From contig NC_082425.1 of assembly GCF_004011695.2 (NCBI RefSeq), forward strand, positions 186,001-250,000: a stretch of 64,000 nucleotides of DNA. Reading direction: 5' to 3'. Source of the DNA: Ascochyta rabiei. Taxonomy: Eukaryota > Ascomycota > Dothideomycetes > Pleosporales > Didymellaceae. Below, piece after piece: positions 23,772 to 36,361 of this stretch. The position numbers and the translations under genes were made by a program. Position 1 is the first letter of the stretch. Every line of letters begins with the position of its first letter. The notes below the pieces were generated by a model. That model saw only the letters and a program-made list of their open reading frames with translations. It was not told where the DNA came from and searched no databases.

Positions 23772-26700
23772 AACTACCTACCTACCTTATAAGTTACTGC
23801 TAATTAGTATATAAGTACTATAATATACTACAGACTCTTTAATTAAGCTTATATTACTCTAGGTAGCTAGTAAGGTATATTTGCTAATAGACGCTATAGA
23901 ATGGTTAGAATTAACTTCCTTAGCTACATCTAACTTACTAGCCTTAACTATTCTATTTACTAAATACAGCACCTTTTACTACACGCCCTTATTTTACCTA
24001 TTCTAGAGTTTTCTTATTACGCAACAATTACGTAGTTATCGTTATAAGAAGTTACTTATCTTCTTCTACCTTTTTCTTATACTCTTTATAAGTCTTATCT
24101 AATAATACCTAAGATATATTTATATATAGCTTACTAGCCTTTATATACTTAGTATACTTAAGACCTTTTAGAGTGCCTAGTTTAATATAGTATTTATAGC
24201 TACTAAAGAAATAATAATTATAGAGGACTTTAGTAGGTATATTAGCTTAATAGATTTCTAGTATAAGATAGATATTATAGGTATATACAAATAACTTAAC
24301 TTATAGGTTACTAGATATAGAGATTATAGTTTATATAAAACTTTAATAGATAATTATATAATTTAAGAATAAACTAAAGTAGAAGAAGAGATAGTATTAT
24401 AATTCTGTGCTAGGGCACAGCGCATATATAATTACTAGCTAACTAAGATATCTAACTCTACTCTAAAGAAATGAATAGTAGAAAAGAATAGAATAGATTA
24501 AGATATTATATAACTACTTATTAATAAGTATAATATATATAACTGCTTATTAATAAGTATAGTATAATATACTTACCTATAAGCACTTCTATATCTTTAT
24601 TAGACTAACTTTAGTTATATATTAATAAGTACTGTATCTGCTAAGTATATAGTAAGTAGAAACACAGCCCTTATAGTTTATATTTAACTTTATTAATTAA
24701 GTTTATCTTTAGAATCTTAACCTACTCTTAGACTAGATAGTCTACGCTATACTATTTATTATAAACTATCTTTATAAGCTTTACTTAGTTACTAACCCTA
24801 ATTAATATACTAATACTTATCCCTAAGAAGTAATAGAATTAGTGCTTATAGTCTTTTACTAAAGTATAACTTAAATAGTTATAATTTTTAAAGTTATAGT
24901 TAACTTAAACTAACTTTCTTAAATAGAAGTCTATAGGCCTCTATTAGGCTAGCTTCTCCTCCCTACAGACTAATTAACTAAGGATTTCTAAGATAGCGCC
25001 TCTAGAGGCATCTATTTCTATCCTAGTTCGTCTCTTAGGTATTAAATAAACTAAGATTAGTATGTTAATAAATAAGTCCTTTATATTCTAAAAAGCTTAT
25101 AAAGATCTTTACTTAGCTTAAGAGGCTAACTCTTCTCCTTTCTTATTACTTAACTAGATCTGGCTAGATTTAGCACCTTCTAGGTTAATTAGGTTAATAC
25201 TAAGGCTAATTTAGAAAACCCTATAATAAACCTCTTATAGTAGTTTATAGAACCTATGAAAACTTAATTATTAAAAATTATGCGCAGAATTAGCTTTTCT
25301 TAGATTGCTTTAACTCTATCTAGGTTAATACTTACCCCTTTAGGTAAGGCTATATACCTAAGGGTCTCTATATATTAATAGTGCTATTTATACTTACCTA
25401 AGCCTATATAGAGGTTTACTTTATAAAGTCTCTCTAAGACCTTCTAAACGTCTCTAATTTAGTCTTTCTCTATCTTAGAGTGTACTAATATATCGTCTAG
25501 ATATATAATATAAGTTATAAAAGCTAATTCTATTAGTGCCTTTTTAATATAGGCCTAAAATAATAAAGAAGTACTTATAAGTAGAAATAGTATAACTATA
25601 TACTTAAAATATCTATACCTAGTTTAAAAAGTAGTCTTCTACTTATTTTCTTTCTTAATTTAAATTTAATAGTATACTTTACGTACATCTAGTTTAGTAT
25701 AGAACTTAGCTTATACTAATTAATTATAGTAACTCTATAATTAGTAGTATTAGATAGGGGTTCTTAACTATAATCTTATTTAGACCTCTAGAGTCTACAT
25801 ATAGTCTTAGGTTACTATCTTTCTTCTTTAAAAAGAGAATAGACGCCTCTACTAGCGACCTTAAGTGTTATATCTAGCTATGTTATAGATATTCTACTAA
25901 ATACTTCTTAAGTATCTCTAATTATATTATAGATAGTCTATAACGTACTCTATAGGTAAGTAGATTAAATAGGTAAGCAGATTACTCTACTAAGACTACA
26001 CTAAACCTCTACCTTACTACATAATGCCTTAATAACAACATTAATCTACGCTCTTATAAGAAGCTATAATACAGCTTATACTCTAGGTAATAAAATAAGA
26101 TATAATACTTACTTTATAACGCACTATAGCTATATATAACGTATCTTATAGTATACTATATACTTAATATATAGAATAACCTATATGAGCTAATTATACG
26201 CTAGTTTAATAGATTATAGACTAGACTAAGAAGAACGTAATTACTAAGTATATCCTTAAGCTATATATATAAGGATTTACCTCTTAGCTAGCTACTATAG
26301 CTAATATAGCTAATTCTTTACGTACTAAGTATAATATAGGCTATATTAGTATAAACTAGCCTAACACATTTGTTAAGTGCTGCCCTAATCTTAAAGTAAG
26401 GTTTAATTATAAGTATAACTAGAAGAGAGCCCTCTATAAGGATCTAGAGATTATTAAGGGCTAGTTTAGGCTTATAGTAAATGTTAAAGCTAAGTATAGT
26501 ATCTAGAATAATAATATATATAACTTTAATAAGACAGGCTTGATAATAGGCTAGATATTAACAGAAGTAGTTATTACAGGCTTAGAGCGTTAAGAATAGC
26601 TAAAGGTAGTGTAGTAGAGTAACTGTAAGTAGATAATAGTTATATAGAGCATTAATAGCATAGAGTAGGCTATTCTACTCTTTATTATCTTTAAAGGCTG

Positions 26701-29700
26701 TAACTACCTCTCTACCTAGTATAAAGAGGATAATCTGCTATATAATTAGGTTATTAGAGTCTCTAAGAACAGATAGACTACTAATAAGCTTAGGTTAGAC
26801 TAGTTAAAGTACTTTAATACCTATATAAAGACGCGCACCTAAGAAGTATACTAGCTACTCCTTATTAATAGCTATAAGAGCTATAACTCCCTTAACCTCT
26901 AATAATACTATAAGGAATTAAAGATCATTATACTATATATACTTCTATACTTATTATACCTCTTATAGCTGCTAGATATAGGCTGTTTTACCCCTTTAAA
27001 GAAGGTATATAGGCGCTAAGCTAAGAATCTTATACGTAACTATATTACTTATATTACTAAAGCTTAGTCTCTACTATGCTTTATAGGCGCCTATAAGGAG
27101 ACATTTACTTCTAGCAATATCTAAGAAGGCTTTTAAGGCGCTAGAATAGTCCCCTTTAACCTAGAATAGGTTATAATAGGTCTTAATGTCTGGCTATATA
27201 CCCTACTGCTACCTTCTATAGAAGATACTCTCTAGCAGTCCTAAACCCTAAGTAATACCCTGTAATTAGGATTGCAATTAACGCTAGTTTAAGAGAGGAT
27301 TTAAAGGCATGTAAGCAGCTTACTAACTTTGATAGTTAAGGCCTTTAAAAAGCTTACTAAAGGCGTAGCTATTATTACGTATAAGCTAGTGTTAGCTAAA
27401 AAGAAGATTACTAGGCTTTAAATAGCAAATAAGGCTGCTATACAATGTAAATTAAATAAAAGAAAGCAGTTACAGGAGGAGGGTGTCCTAACAGCTAAGA
27501 AAGGCCTTTAATTAACTACTCTAACTAAGTTTAGGGCGCGTAGTAATAGTAAGAAGGTAAAGAATAAAGTGCGCGTAAAAGAGGAGAAAGTAATCTAAAG
27601 ACGCTGTATAAAGTGCTATAATGTTAGATATAACTTACGTATATATAAGAAGGCTATAGAAGATATTTCTAAATAATATTATATTCTGCACTACTGTATA
27701 CAAGGCTAAAGTAGGCTAATATAAGCTATAATAGAGTAGAGGTTTAGTGTAGTCTTAGTAGAGTAATATACTTACCTATTTAATCTACTTACCTATAGAG
27801 TACGTTATAACAATTAGTAGAGAGAAGTAGCTTCTTCTATAATATTAATTACTAGGTTATACTCTCTATACTCTTATAGAACCTAAGTATTATCTTATAA
27901 TCCTAAGTACGTATATTTACAATATACATCTAGAATTAGGCCTCTTTTAGTAGATATTTAGTTATATATACCTACTAAGCTTACTATATATATATAAATA
28001 TCTACTAAGAGACTTCTTATAGCGCGTTTAAACTCTTAAGTATCTTCTAACGCTATTTTCTTCTATTTAGAAGAGTCTTTATACTGCTTTCTCTAGAAGA
28101 GTATATACTAGCTTAAATAGCTTAGCTTAGGGTTTATCTAGTTATTCTAGAGTAATCTAAGGTATATCTTATACCTATATAGGTCTATAACTATAAAAGG
28201 TATTAGTTAGACCCTCTATCTTCTATAGAAGTTAATAATAGATACTTCTACTATAGTTACTCTATAAATAGGTAATTCTACTCTACTTATACCTTTAGCT
28301 GCTTTTTTATTTAATAGTATAACCTCTAGATCCTACTTCTTTACTAGGAGAACTAAAATTAAGTTTAGTTATAACCCTCTATCTATTAAGGCTTCTATAT
28401 TCTCTATATTACCTAGAAACACTTTAACTATAAGTAGGTATATATGTTTTAAATATACTACTTTATAAAGAGAAATATACTTCTTCTTTTTCTTAGATAA
28501 TCTAATATAGGCTATAAGAGAGGAGATTAGGGCTTAGGCCCTTTGTCTTTTCTAAACGTATCTAGAGTAGGGTCTTTCTAATTTAACTTTAGCTCTAGGC
28601 AGTTAGGGCGGTAGTAACTAGCTTCTCTACACTTAAGGCACGTGTTTTAGCCCTTATATAGCCTATCTTAGCTCTTTTTACCCTTTACTAGCTTCTTACA
28701 GAACTTCTTAGACTTAAATAACTTTTTTTAGAGTTTTTATATTCCCCTCTAACCTAGAGATACTAAATTAGTGCTTCTGTAGTCCTTTGTTAGTTATTAT
28801 AGCCTTAGCTAGAGTCTTCTTAGGTAGCTGTTAGCTATAATAACCTAGTCTCTAGTTAATAATATTAGCTTATTCCTTTATATTTAGGACTATATCTCTT
28901 TATTTATAGAGGATTAGAAATAAGTCTTTCTATATACTAGAGAAAAGTATAGTAATATATTCTAATACTTAGAGATCTAGTATATATAAGCTACCTAGTT
29001 CTCTCTATAGTAGACGTATAAAGTCTAATAGATCTATAAGAGACTAAAATTTCTACTACTTACTTATATTTAGCTAGCGTTTCTAGAATATCTAGTATAA
29101 TTCTTTTTAGCTCTTACTATATTAGTTTCTAGATTAGTTAGTCTTAGTAGTTAGTTGTGTAGTAAGCTTACTACAACGTCTTTAGGTTCTTTTAGAGATA
29201 TCTTATACTAAATTTAATCTTTTTCCTCTATAAGAAATTTAATAAGAGATTAGAAGGAATATCTCTTATAATCTCTTTTTTAATAGTTATACTTAGTATA
29301 GTTATACTTTATATATTTCTCTAGGGGTTTAGGTTATAGAAGATATATAAATAAGAAAGATTATAGTTTCTCTACTTCTTTTAGTAATCTTTAGAAGATA
29401 AGAATGTTATAGAATCCCCTTTATTATATTTACGTCTAAGTTTATAAAGAAAGAAAAGTTCCTTTTAGTCTTTTTTCTCTTATAAATATTTACGTAGCTT
29501 TTCTAACTCCTATTATTATATACCTACTTCTAGGCTATTCTAATTTTCTTTAGCTAAAGCTGTTCTATAGATATAAATTCTAAAGTAAGATATACTACCT
29601 AGAGGACTTACAGATCCTCTTAAGGCACTCTAGACACTTAGTGTCTATTAAGGTATCTTCTTATCTATAGAGGGAGGTGTTACCTTACGCTCTACTAGCT

Positions 29701-30950
29701 TTCCTATAGGTAGGTTGTCTTAGTTCCTCTCTAAGAACAGTAAGCCTAAAGAATTTAGTTTTAGACTTATAGTAGCTTAGGTCTATCTTTAATTATATTA
29801 TAAGAGTAATTAAAATATAAAGAGTATATAAGGTAATTATAAGGAAGAATAGAGTTAAAGAGGATAGTAGATGTATTAGAGTACGTAGTGTGTAGTAACA
29901 AGACTAATTACTAGAGTATTAGTAATAACCTTTAATACCTTTATATAGTCTAGGCTAACTAGCCCTATAGTAGCTTGCTAAGACTAGTAGAGGTACCTCT
30001 ACGCCTAGCGCCTAATAACTATCTCCTACTATAGCTTAACTACTTCTCTAGTTAACACAGCTACATTCTCTACTAACTTAACTACCTTCTTCCTCTCTAC
30101 TACTCCTTCCTTAGTTAGGCTAACATAATACTAGTGTATTATTACGTTAGTAGCAGTAATTCCTTTAAGCTAGGTAGTTACTACCTGCACTATACTTACT
30201 AGATCTCTTACTAACTCTATAATAACACTTTAGGTATTCTACCTTAACTCTACCTCTTTACTTCTATACAGTAAGGTTGCCTAAAAAGGGTATATATTCT
30301 AGACTATCGTAAACTAGAACCTAAAAACTATTAGTATTAGGTAAGAGTAAGAGTAGGAAAAGATTATATAGTTACTAGGTAACAGTACTATAATACTTCT
30401 TGTTTTTAAGTGTGTAATAAACACACTTAGACAAAAACGCCTCAAGAAAGCTTTAATTAACCCTTCTCTCTCTTATAAAGGCCTTAACTAAATAAATATA
30501 GATAACCCTATAGGCCTCTATAAGAGCTCTAGGTAGGACTAGTATTAGTATAGTAACTAAGTAATAAACCTATAATTATTAGTAAGAATATAAGGTAGCG
30601 TAGTAAGTATGCTTATAGTAAGAAATAGTATCTATTAGAGTAAGAAAAGTTATAAGTTTACCTGTTTATATACACACGCTATATACCTAGATTATAATTA
30701 TAATAATTAATAAATAGAGTACTAAGTAATAAAGTAAACTGCTTTTTATTACCTTAAAACTAGGTAACAATATTACAGGTAAGAAAAAGTCGTCTTTACC
30801 TTAAATAAAAATAATAATATAAAATTGGAATAATATAATATGTAAGCTATAGATACCCTATAATAACGCTAAGTTAGTATAATACTACTAGGATATATTA
30901 TTATAGACTCTTTATACGTATCTAAGATAAACTACGTATATAGAAGAGAG
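23772..30950 (-). mobile_element. Decayed Ty3/gypsy-type retroelement, reverse strand, with nested Fot1
   Basis: The minus strand reads as a gypsy pol. Near 25,800 there is ILFLKKKDSNLRLYVDSRG and near 25,680 FYTKLDVRKVYY, which are the first RT motifs of gypsy elements. Near 25,490 YLDDILVHSKIE holds the intact YLDD active-site motif. A CCHC-knuckle relic lies near 28,620-28,660 and a gag-like stretch at 28,900-29,700. The order gag then RT on the minus strand is consistent. The nested element at 25943-27805 interrupts it just upstream of RT. I could not pair LTRs, so outer limits are approximate. A perfect 9-bp hairpin lies at 30,407-30,429. Confidence 0.8.
25943..27805 (+). mobile_element. 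Fot1/pogo-type DNA transposon, 1863 bp, TA target site (copy 2)
   Basis: Same family as the element at 16267-18129, in the opposite orientation and exactly the same length. TIRs start ACGTACTCTATAGG and are flanked by TA (25941-25942 and 27806-27807). The plus-strand transposase shows the LLINSYKSYNS-like block near 26,870 and the C-terminal zinc knuckle near 27,605-27,650, but many more codons are converted to TAG/TAA than in copy 1. It lies inside the gypsy relic. Confidence 0.93.
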
Positions 30951-30954
30951 GTAG

Positions 30955-31250
30955 TGTAACATACTAGTTATTCTACAGCCCTATCTAATTCCTCTCTAAC
31001 TTATTACAAACTTAGTGCTGTTATATCTGTGCCTACCCTACACCTAGGCTAGTACTCTAATTCTTTCTAACTCTTATAAGGTATAAAAGGCCTAAGGTTA
31101 ACAGGTATAGATAGCTAGTTTTTAAGTATTCTTCTATATAAGACCTATAGAAATAGAACAATTCTCTATATAAACTATCTAAGTACTCCTATACATCTTG
31201 TAGCGGATACCTACGCCTATTAGAAACTTCTATTATCCTGCGTCGTTACA
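30955..31250. repeat. LTR-like segment with TGTAAC...GTTACA ends
   Basis: The segment begins TGTAACATAC and ends GCGTCGTTACA, giving the short inverted ends usual for gypsy LTRs. It lies just upstream (in the minus direction) of the gypsy gag relic, where a 5' LTR would be expected. No matching second copy or target duplication was found, so this is tentative. Confidence 0.4.
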
Positions 31251-31309
31251 CTTACTTACGCATTATTAACCTTAGTAGAACCTTTCTCTACTTACTTTTA
31301 CTTTTAGTT

Positions 31310-31455
31310 ATAGAGAGTATAGGTCTTACTACTTTAAGTAGGCCTCTCTCTCTACCCCCTTAAAGCTTGCAGTCTGCTAATTTATTTCCTATACTTTTAG
31401 ATTTATTAGTTTACCTAATTACTATCTTTTAGCTTGTAAAGTCTGCCTTAAACCC
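31310..31455. repeat. Inverted copy of the 2313-2556 repeat at the compartment edge
   Basis: The reverse complement of about 31,310-31,450 matches 2290-2440 along its length (shared landmarks: ggcagacttta, gcagactgcaagct, gagagagacctact, gtaaggcctatactctctat). It ends within a few bases of the change to ordinary base composition. Confidence 0.78.
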
Positions 31456-31788
31456 GCTTACTCAAGTTGGCCCGCTCGCTTGTAAATTACGTTATTATCA
31501 GTGTTTAATCAGGTAGAGGACTAATTAGGTAGGAGAGGAAACAATTTTAACATTTTAGATTAGCAAAGTAGTAAGATAAGTCTTAGAATCAATAGTTATA
31601 AGATGAAAAGCTATTGTTTATTGTGTCTCGAGGTTTAGACAGACGAAACTAAAGCTAGAAATAAGACAATTCTGTCCTGTTTTCTAGGGACTACGAGCTA
31701 TAAACATCATTACTAGCCTTTAACTACCTACGGGGGGTTACAGACGAAAATCACACACATTAACGATTGAACACCACCATCCCAAACC
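31456..31788. other. Transition zone between compartments
   Basis: About 330 bases of intermediate composition between the last repeat and the stop codon of the ankyrin gene. CA/TG dinucleotides are back at normal frequency. No gene is seen; it probably holds the 3' UTR of the ankyrin gene. Confidence 0.5.
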
Positions 31789-34119
31789 TCAGACTCTCCC
31801 GCGTATGCGGTTCAGAAAAGTCGCAAACCCCCGTTTCATCTTCTCCACATCGCCATCCCCCTGCCTTGCCAGTTCATCCCAGCACGTCCGTCCATCCACA
31901 TCCACCTTGTCGACATCGACATGCCCAAGATCCGCCGCCTCGAGAATTCCAAGCATCCTCGCATCATAGTGGCTAGCAAGGGCGTGCAGAAGTGTGCAGC
32001 CGCGCGAATTGATAACCGCTAGGTTCACCTTCCGCCGCACCAGCTCGGCGAGTATATCGTACGCAAAGTAGTAGATGGCCATGTGCACTGCTGTTTCGCC
32101 CGCGACATTGGCGATATCAGGATCCGCGCCGGCTTGCAGCAGGAACAGGGCGTTGTGAGTGTGGCAGTGGCGCGTTGCCGAGTTCAGGGCCGTGTCGCCG
32201 TCGAAATCAATGGCGTTGATGTCGATGTGGTGGTCAATGAGCATCGCCAGTATCCCGGTGTCTCGGCTGGACTTGCACGCCAGCTGGAGCGCGGTGGCGC
32301 CGAAGACGTTGGTCGCGCCCAGATCGGCCCCGTGGGCTATCAGCGTCGATACGCACTGCGCGTCGCCGGACTCTACGGCGTAGATCAGCGGCGTGCTGCC
32401 TTCCATATCTACGATTCTCGTGTCCGCGCCGCTGTTCAATAGGGCTTCCAGCGCTTGATGGTCTCCGCGTGACGCAGCCCACGATAGTGGAGTGCGGCCG
32501 TTTGCATCGGATATGTTTACTCGCGCGGTCGAATCGTCCAGCATTGTGATTACTGCCGTGCGAGAGAGACCGAGGATGGACTTGTGCAATGGAGTGAACT
32601 GACGCGTTTCGAGGTATTCGCCATCGCTAAACAATTGTGTAAATGCTTCGACCACCACGTTCGTCGCCGTGTTGGACAGTGCAATGTCCCATGCGCTGTC
32701 GATGGGTTTTCTGGTATCGTAAGCACATCAATCTACTTTGCAGTAGAATCAACTCACTTTCCGTTCTCGTCTTGCAGGTTCATATCAGCTCCGCTCCGAA
32801 TCAGGAACTGACACAATTCAACGTGTCGATAGCCCACTGCGTACTGGATTCTTGTGTCAGTCTGAGCACGAGCAAGTCAGTTATGTCAGTCTCGAACTCA
32901 CGTGCAGCGCGGATTGGCCATACGCGTTAACGTCGTAGGGAGATGCCTTCGCCGTCGAGAATAGCCTGCCGATCTGATCGGACTCGCCGACTGTCGACAG
33001 CCGCCAAAGTGGCGTAGTCCAGTTCACCATACGCGGCATGCGTAAGTTGAGTTCCGGCCCGCCGAATGCCGTCAATGTAAGCGTCAAGGACAGCATTCTG
33101 GACAGAAGCCATGACGGGAAGTAGTACGTGACTTCGACAGAGGCAGCCGAGCGCTGCTGACATGCCATTTCGTTGCACGAAGCCGTCAGCCCGGGCATGC
33201 CCGTGTAACCTACGAACAGATTTCCAATCACGTTGCGCACCAGCTTTGGGTACCGGAACGTCGTCTTCTTATGACATGAACAGCTGCACCAAGGTCGGCA
33301 GCGTCGACGGTACACCTGCGCTTGAGCTTTGATCTGCACGGTAGCCATGTGCCCGACCTGTGCTTCGTAGTGTCTTGTAGGGCTGACACGATGGTCGATC
33401 AGCCGACTTGTAGAGCTGTTCGGAAACAAGCTGGTCGTGGAGTCTGCTCCGTCAGAAGCGCGATTCGGAATGGCACCGGCTTGCGTTAGTAGTCGCTGCA
33501 GCATGTTCCAGTCGGGTTGGGCTCCGGGAAGTGACTGCGATATGGCAGTACTCTGTTCGAAGATGCGTTGTAAGAGCTTTGAATCTGCTTCTTGAGAGCT
33601 CACAACTTGTTGGATACGAAGCTCGACCCGGTTCATCGTAGAGCTGTAGACGTGTGAGCAGGACAGGTAGTTTCCGCAGAACTATATTCACCTAGTAACG
33701 ACTCCAAGCGCAGTGCCGAGATTGAGACGAGTAGTTTTGATGCCCTGTTGGATATTCAAAAGCTTCTCCTGATGTAAAGCCCAGCTCTTCTTCTTGACTT
33801 TGACCCCTCCTGGCGCATCGACATCAGGTTTGCTGAGGTCGTACTGTACGTATTCTTCCAGGTCTTGGACCTGTTGTTCAGCACGTCTCAAGAGACTTCG
33901 CAGCGCGATGACGGGCCCTTCGTTTAGGTCTTGCTCTAGCTGTGCTCCCAGCAACCCCACCTGGGTGAGAATCAAACGCAGATCGGACACTTCGTTGATC
34001 AGCGCTGAGAATTCTGTCACCGCGTGCTTGAATGATCGAAGCTTTGCCAGTCCTTTGACTGTCTTTTCACTTGCAGTAATTATTGCTAGAATACTTGCAG
34101 TAATAGAAAGAGGGTCCAT
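31789..34119 (-). CDS. Ankyrin-repeat protein with fungal N-terminal (PigL_N/HeLo-like) domain
   Basis: Four exons with consistent phases: 34119-33692, 33643-32902, 32843-32758 and 32710-31789, giving 725 aa. Introns have GT donors and CAG acceptors and are 47-59 nt. I start at MDPLSITASILAII, the typical opening of this fungal N-terminal domain; an in-frame ATG at 34164 would add 15 residues. Residues 1-140 form a helical N-domain with heptad-like pattern. The middle (about 230-300) has a Cys-rich CSCSCHKK segment followed by LFVGYTGMPGL, seen in many fungal ankyrin proteins. From about 376 to 680 come ankyrin repeats (GRTPLSWAASRGD, GSTPLIYAVESGD, GATALQLACKSS and others). Such proteins are scaffolds, often linked to NLR-like or stress functions in fungi; the exact role here is unknown. 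It is the first gene beside the transposon block, about 330 bp from it. Confidence 0.85.
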
Positions 34120-34613
34120 AGCAGCTGTATTTGGAACGATTCTGCGGGACTGAGGTTGGGACAAGAGGACGGGTGAGATTGTTCGCAGACTCCGACACAG
34201 CCTCGGCGTATAGTTCTAGAGCTTTGAGAAGATGTTCCAAGGTTTGAGAGGTTAGGGTAGAGCTCTGTATCATCTGCTGACTCTTTGCGTAATAACGTCG
34301 TCCCCGCGTTCAGCCTCGTCACGTATGATGGGAAGGCTGAAAACGCCAAGGCCCAAACTCTGCCACAGTGGCAAGGCGCTGAGACCGATTTACAATAGTC
34401 GTCTGCCTGCGGTGCAACAACAGAACTCCCAGTGCGAATTCGGCAATAGTAGCGTGACGACTGGCACGCCTATGGTGGTTGTACGATATGTGAGGACATT
34501 TTGATAAATCCTCCTCTTTCCTTCATAGCATTCAATATTGAGTATTTGAACCTTCGAGTGGAAACACCATGGCTCATTGGCACGTGTACTATCCACAACC
34601 TCATCTAAAGCGA

Positions 34614-36361
34614 CTAGGGCTTTTGCACCGGCACAATGTCACGACTTCCCCCCCAATTTGTGTTGCGTAATCTAAAAATAGCGTATATACGAACGAAAAG
34701 GTTGAAAGTGGGGGAAACGATGGAAAACACTGGGAAAAGCGCTAGACTTTGTCGCTGCCTTACTGCAGGGAAGCAATAGAGTGAGGCGCCATTTAAGAAC
34801 AACGCTGCAGCGACAGTCCAAATTAGCCAGTATTGTGCAAACCATCCTTGAAGAATGACTAGGATTGCAAGAAGGATCATCTGCTGCTCCGATACCTGGG
34901 CTCCGAGGTAGGATAATCTGTACGCAGAAAGCGCAGGGTTGATATTCCAGTATGCTGGGTCGGAAAGTGCTACAGCCTCGACCGCCATGTGCCCCAGAAA
35001 CCATCGACGTCGCTGGTCAACCAGGTTTGCAAGGGAAGGAGCCGCTTCAGTATTGCAGACTATGTCGGTATGGATGTCGGTTGACCATGCACCTGCTTTT
35101 CTCTGAATCATCTGCGTAAGGTACCGATCCTCCCCGAAGTTGTATTTCCAGCATGCGTTGAGGTCTTTTGTTTTGGTTTGCTGTCCGGTAAGAGTTGAGC
35201 GTAGAGCTTCCAATTTTACATACATGACTGTCCCAGATATGCACGTGACGTTCCCTAAGCTCGCCATGACCAGTTCGCAGTGTATGCCTTGCTGCAGGTA
35301 TTCCGCTTCTTGGACCACGTTCAGAAAGGACGATGACGGCAGGGTAACACCCTGCACACATGCGAGAGCCACAACGGGTGTCTGGCTTGGCTTCATACGA
35401 AACTACGATGCTTAGCATAGGTATGTCCGAGATTGATGATGCATACCATCCGATCTGCGAAGAGCCGCAAAGCCTCTGTTGGAATTGTGGTATCGGAGTC
35501 CATCATTAGGACAGCAACTTCTTGGTAACTTTGTAAAAAACCTGGCGGGGTGTTGTTGATATGTTCCAATGCACTGTGTTGACAATGTGATTTGCCTCCA
35601 TGCTCAAACGTACACAAAGTGATGTCCACTCCCGCTAATTCTACTTTTGAGACCTGTTGACTGGTAGTGTGATCCCGCTCTGCTCCTAATATTGTTGAGA
35701 TTTGTTTGTGAAGCTGCGCATTCTCGATGCCGTCGAACGCGACTACAATACACAGCTGACCAGATGGGTAGTCGGAAGCTAACAGTGATCCGATGCAGGC
35801 TAGCAGAGTTTCTTTGGGCTCTCTATGACATGCGATTATTGCTACCACTGTTGGCAGCAAAGAGACCAGAAGTGGCTCGGTCTCGGTGGCCGTCCGAGGT
35901 AAGGCTACTGAGCTTTCCTTGTGCCAGCGCAGCCTCTTGTAACAAAATATCCAACTGAAGAGACGGTGAGGTAGATAGAGAACGAGATTCAGGTATATCA
36001 GAGGTCCAACGAGGGCGTTTGGGGAACTGGGCTTCAATATAAAAATGGAGGTTGCGAGAATACATAAGCACCTGTATGTTCCTCAATCAGCTTTTCCGTG
36101 TTCTTTCCCTGACTCGTACTCACTCACCTTGAGCCCAGATGCAAGATGCAGATTGAAGCGCTTGTAGCAAGTCGTTGAGCTGATATATGTTTCAGCCCTT
36201 CATAAACAACGCAAAACAAGAAGACACCATCCTGTAACACTTGACTTACTTGGCTACTGGCTACCACAGCAAGTAGCACAAGCGTTCCAATGGCCTGGTC
36301 AGACCGTCAGATGCCTTTTCATCGAGAGTGAGTTTTAACTTACCTCGCAAGAAACAAACAT
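34614..36361 (-). CDS. Membrane glycosyltransferase family 2 (chitin/hyaluronan synthase-like)
   Basis: Four exons, phases consistent: 36361-36344 (only 18 nt, MFVSCE), 36294-36128, 36071-35447 and 35402-34614, giving 532 aa. N-terminal membrane segments (AIGTLVLLAVVASSQV, FFLFCVV, LCILATSIFIL, LIYLNLVLYLP) precede the GT-A catalytic domain. That domain has VVAIIACHREP, VVAFDG, the metal-binding MMDSDT, a GED acid motif and the processive-type QRRRW motif. After QRRRW come three to four more membrane segments. This is the layout of processive beta-glycan synthases that polymerise and export a polysaccharide at the plasma membrane. The sugar cannot be told from sequence. The first exon is predicted from its splice sites and frame and is the least certain part. 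Confidence 0.85.

Larger units (their letters stand above)
1..31455. other. AT-rich, RIP-degraded transposon compartment
   Basis: The whole left half is AT-rich. The dinucleotides CA and TG are rare while TA is everywhere, on both strands. No long open reading frame survives. Where protein homology can still be read, former Gln codons appear as TAG or TAA. This is what repeat-induced point mutation (CpA to TpA) does to repeats in Pezizomycotina. Composition changes abruptly at about 31,455 to ordinary coding DNA. The individual elements are listed separately. The compartment is visible directly; RIP as the cause is inference from established knowledge. Confidence 0.93.

Noticed and set aside
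31767..32442. Several plus-strand frames of 69-119 codons
   Set aside because: Antisense shadows of the ankyrin repeats on the minus strand.
36219..36240. A very short GTAAGT...ACAG intron in the GT2 gene
   Set aside because: The roughly 20-nt segment is in frame without stops and is better read as coding sequence (SQVSQVLQ).
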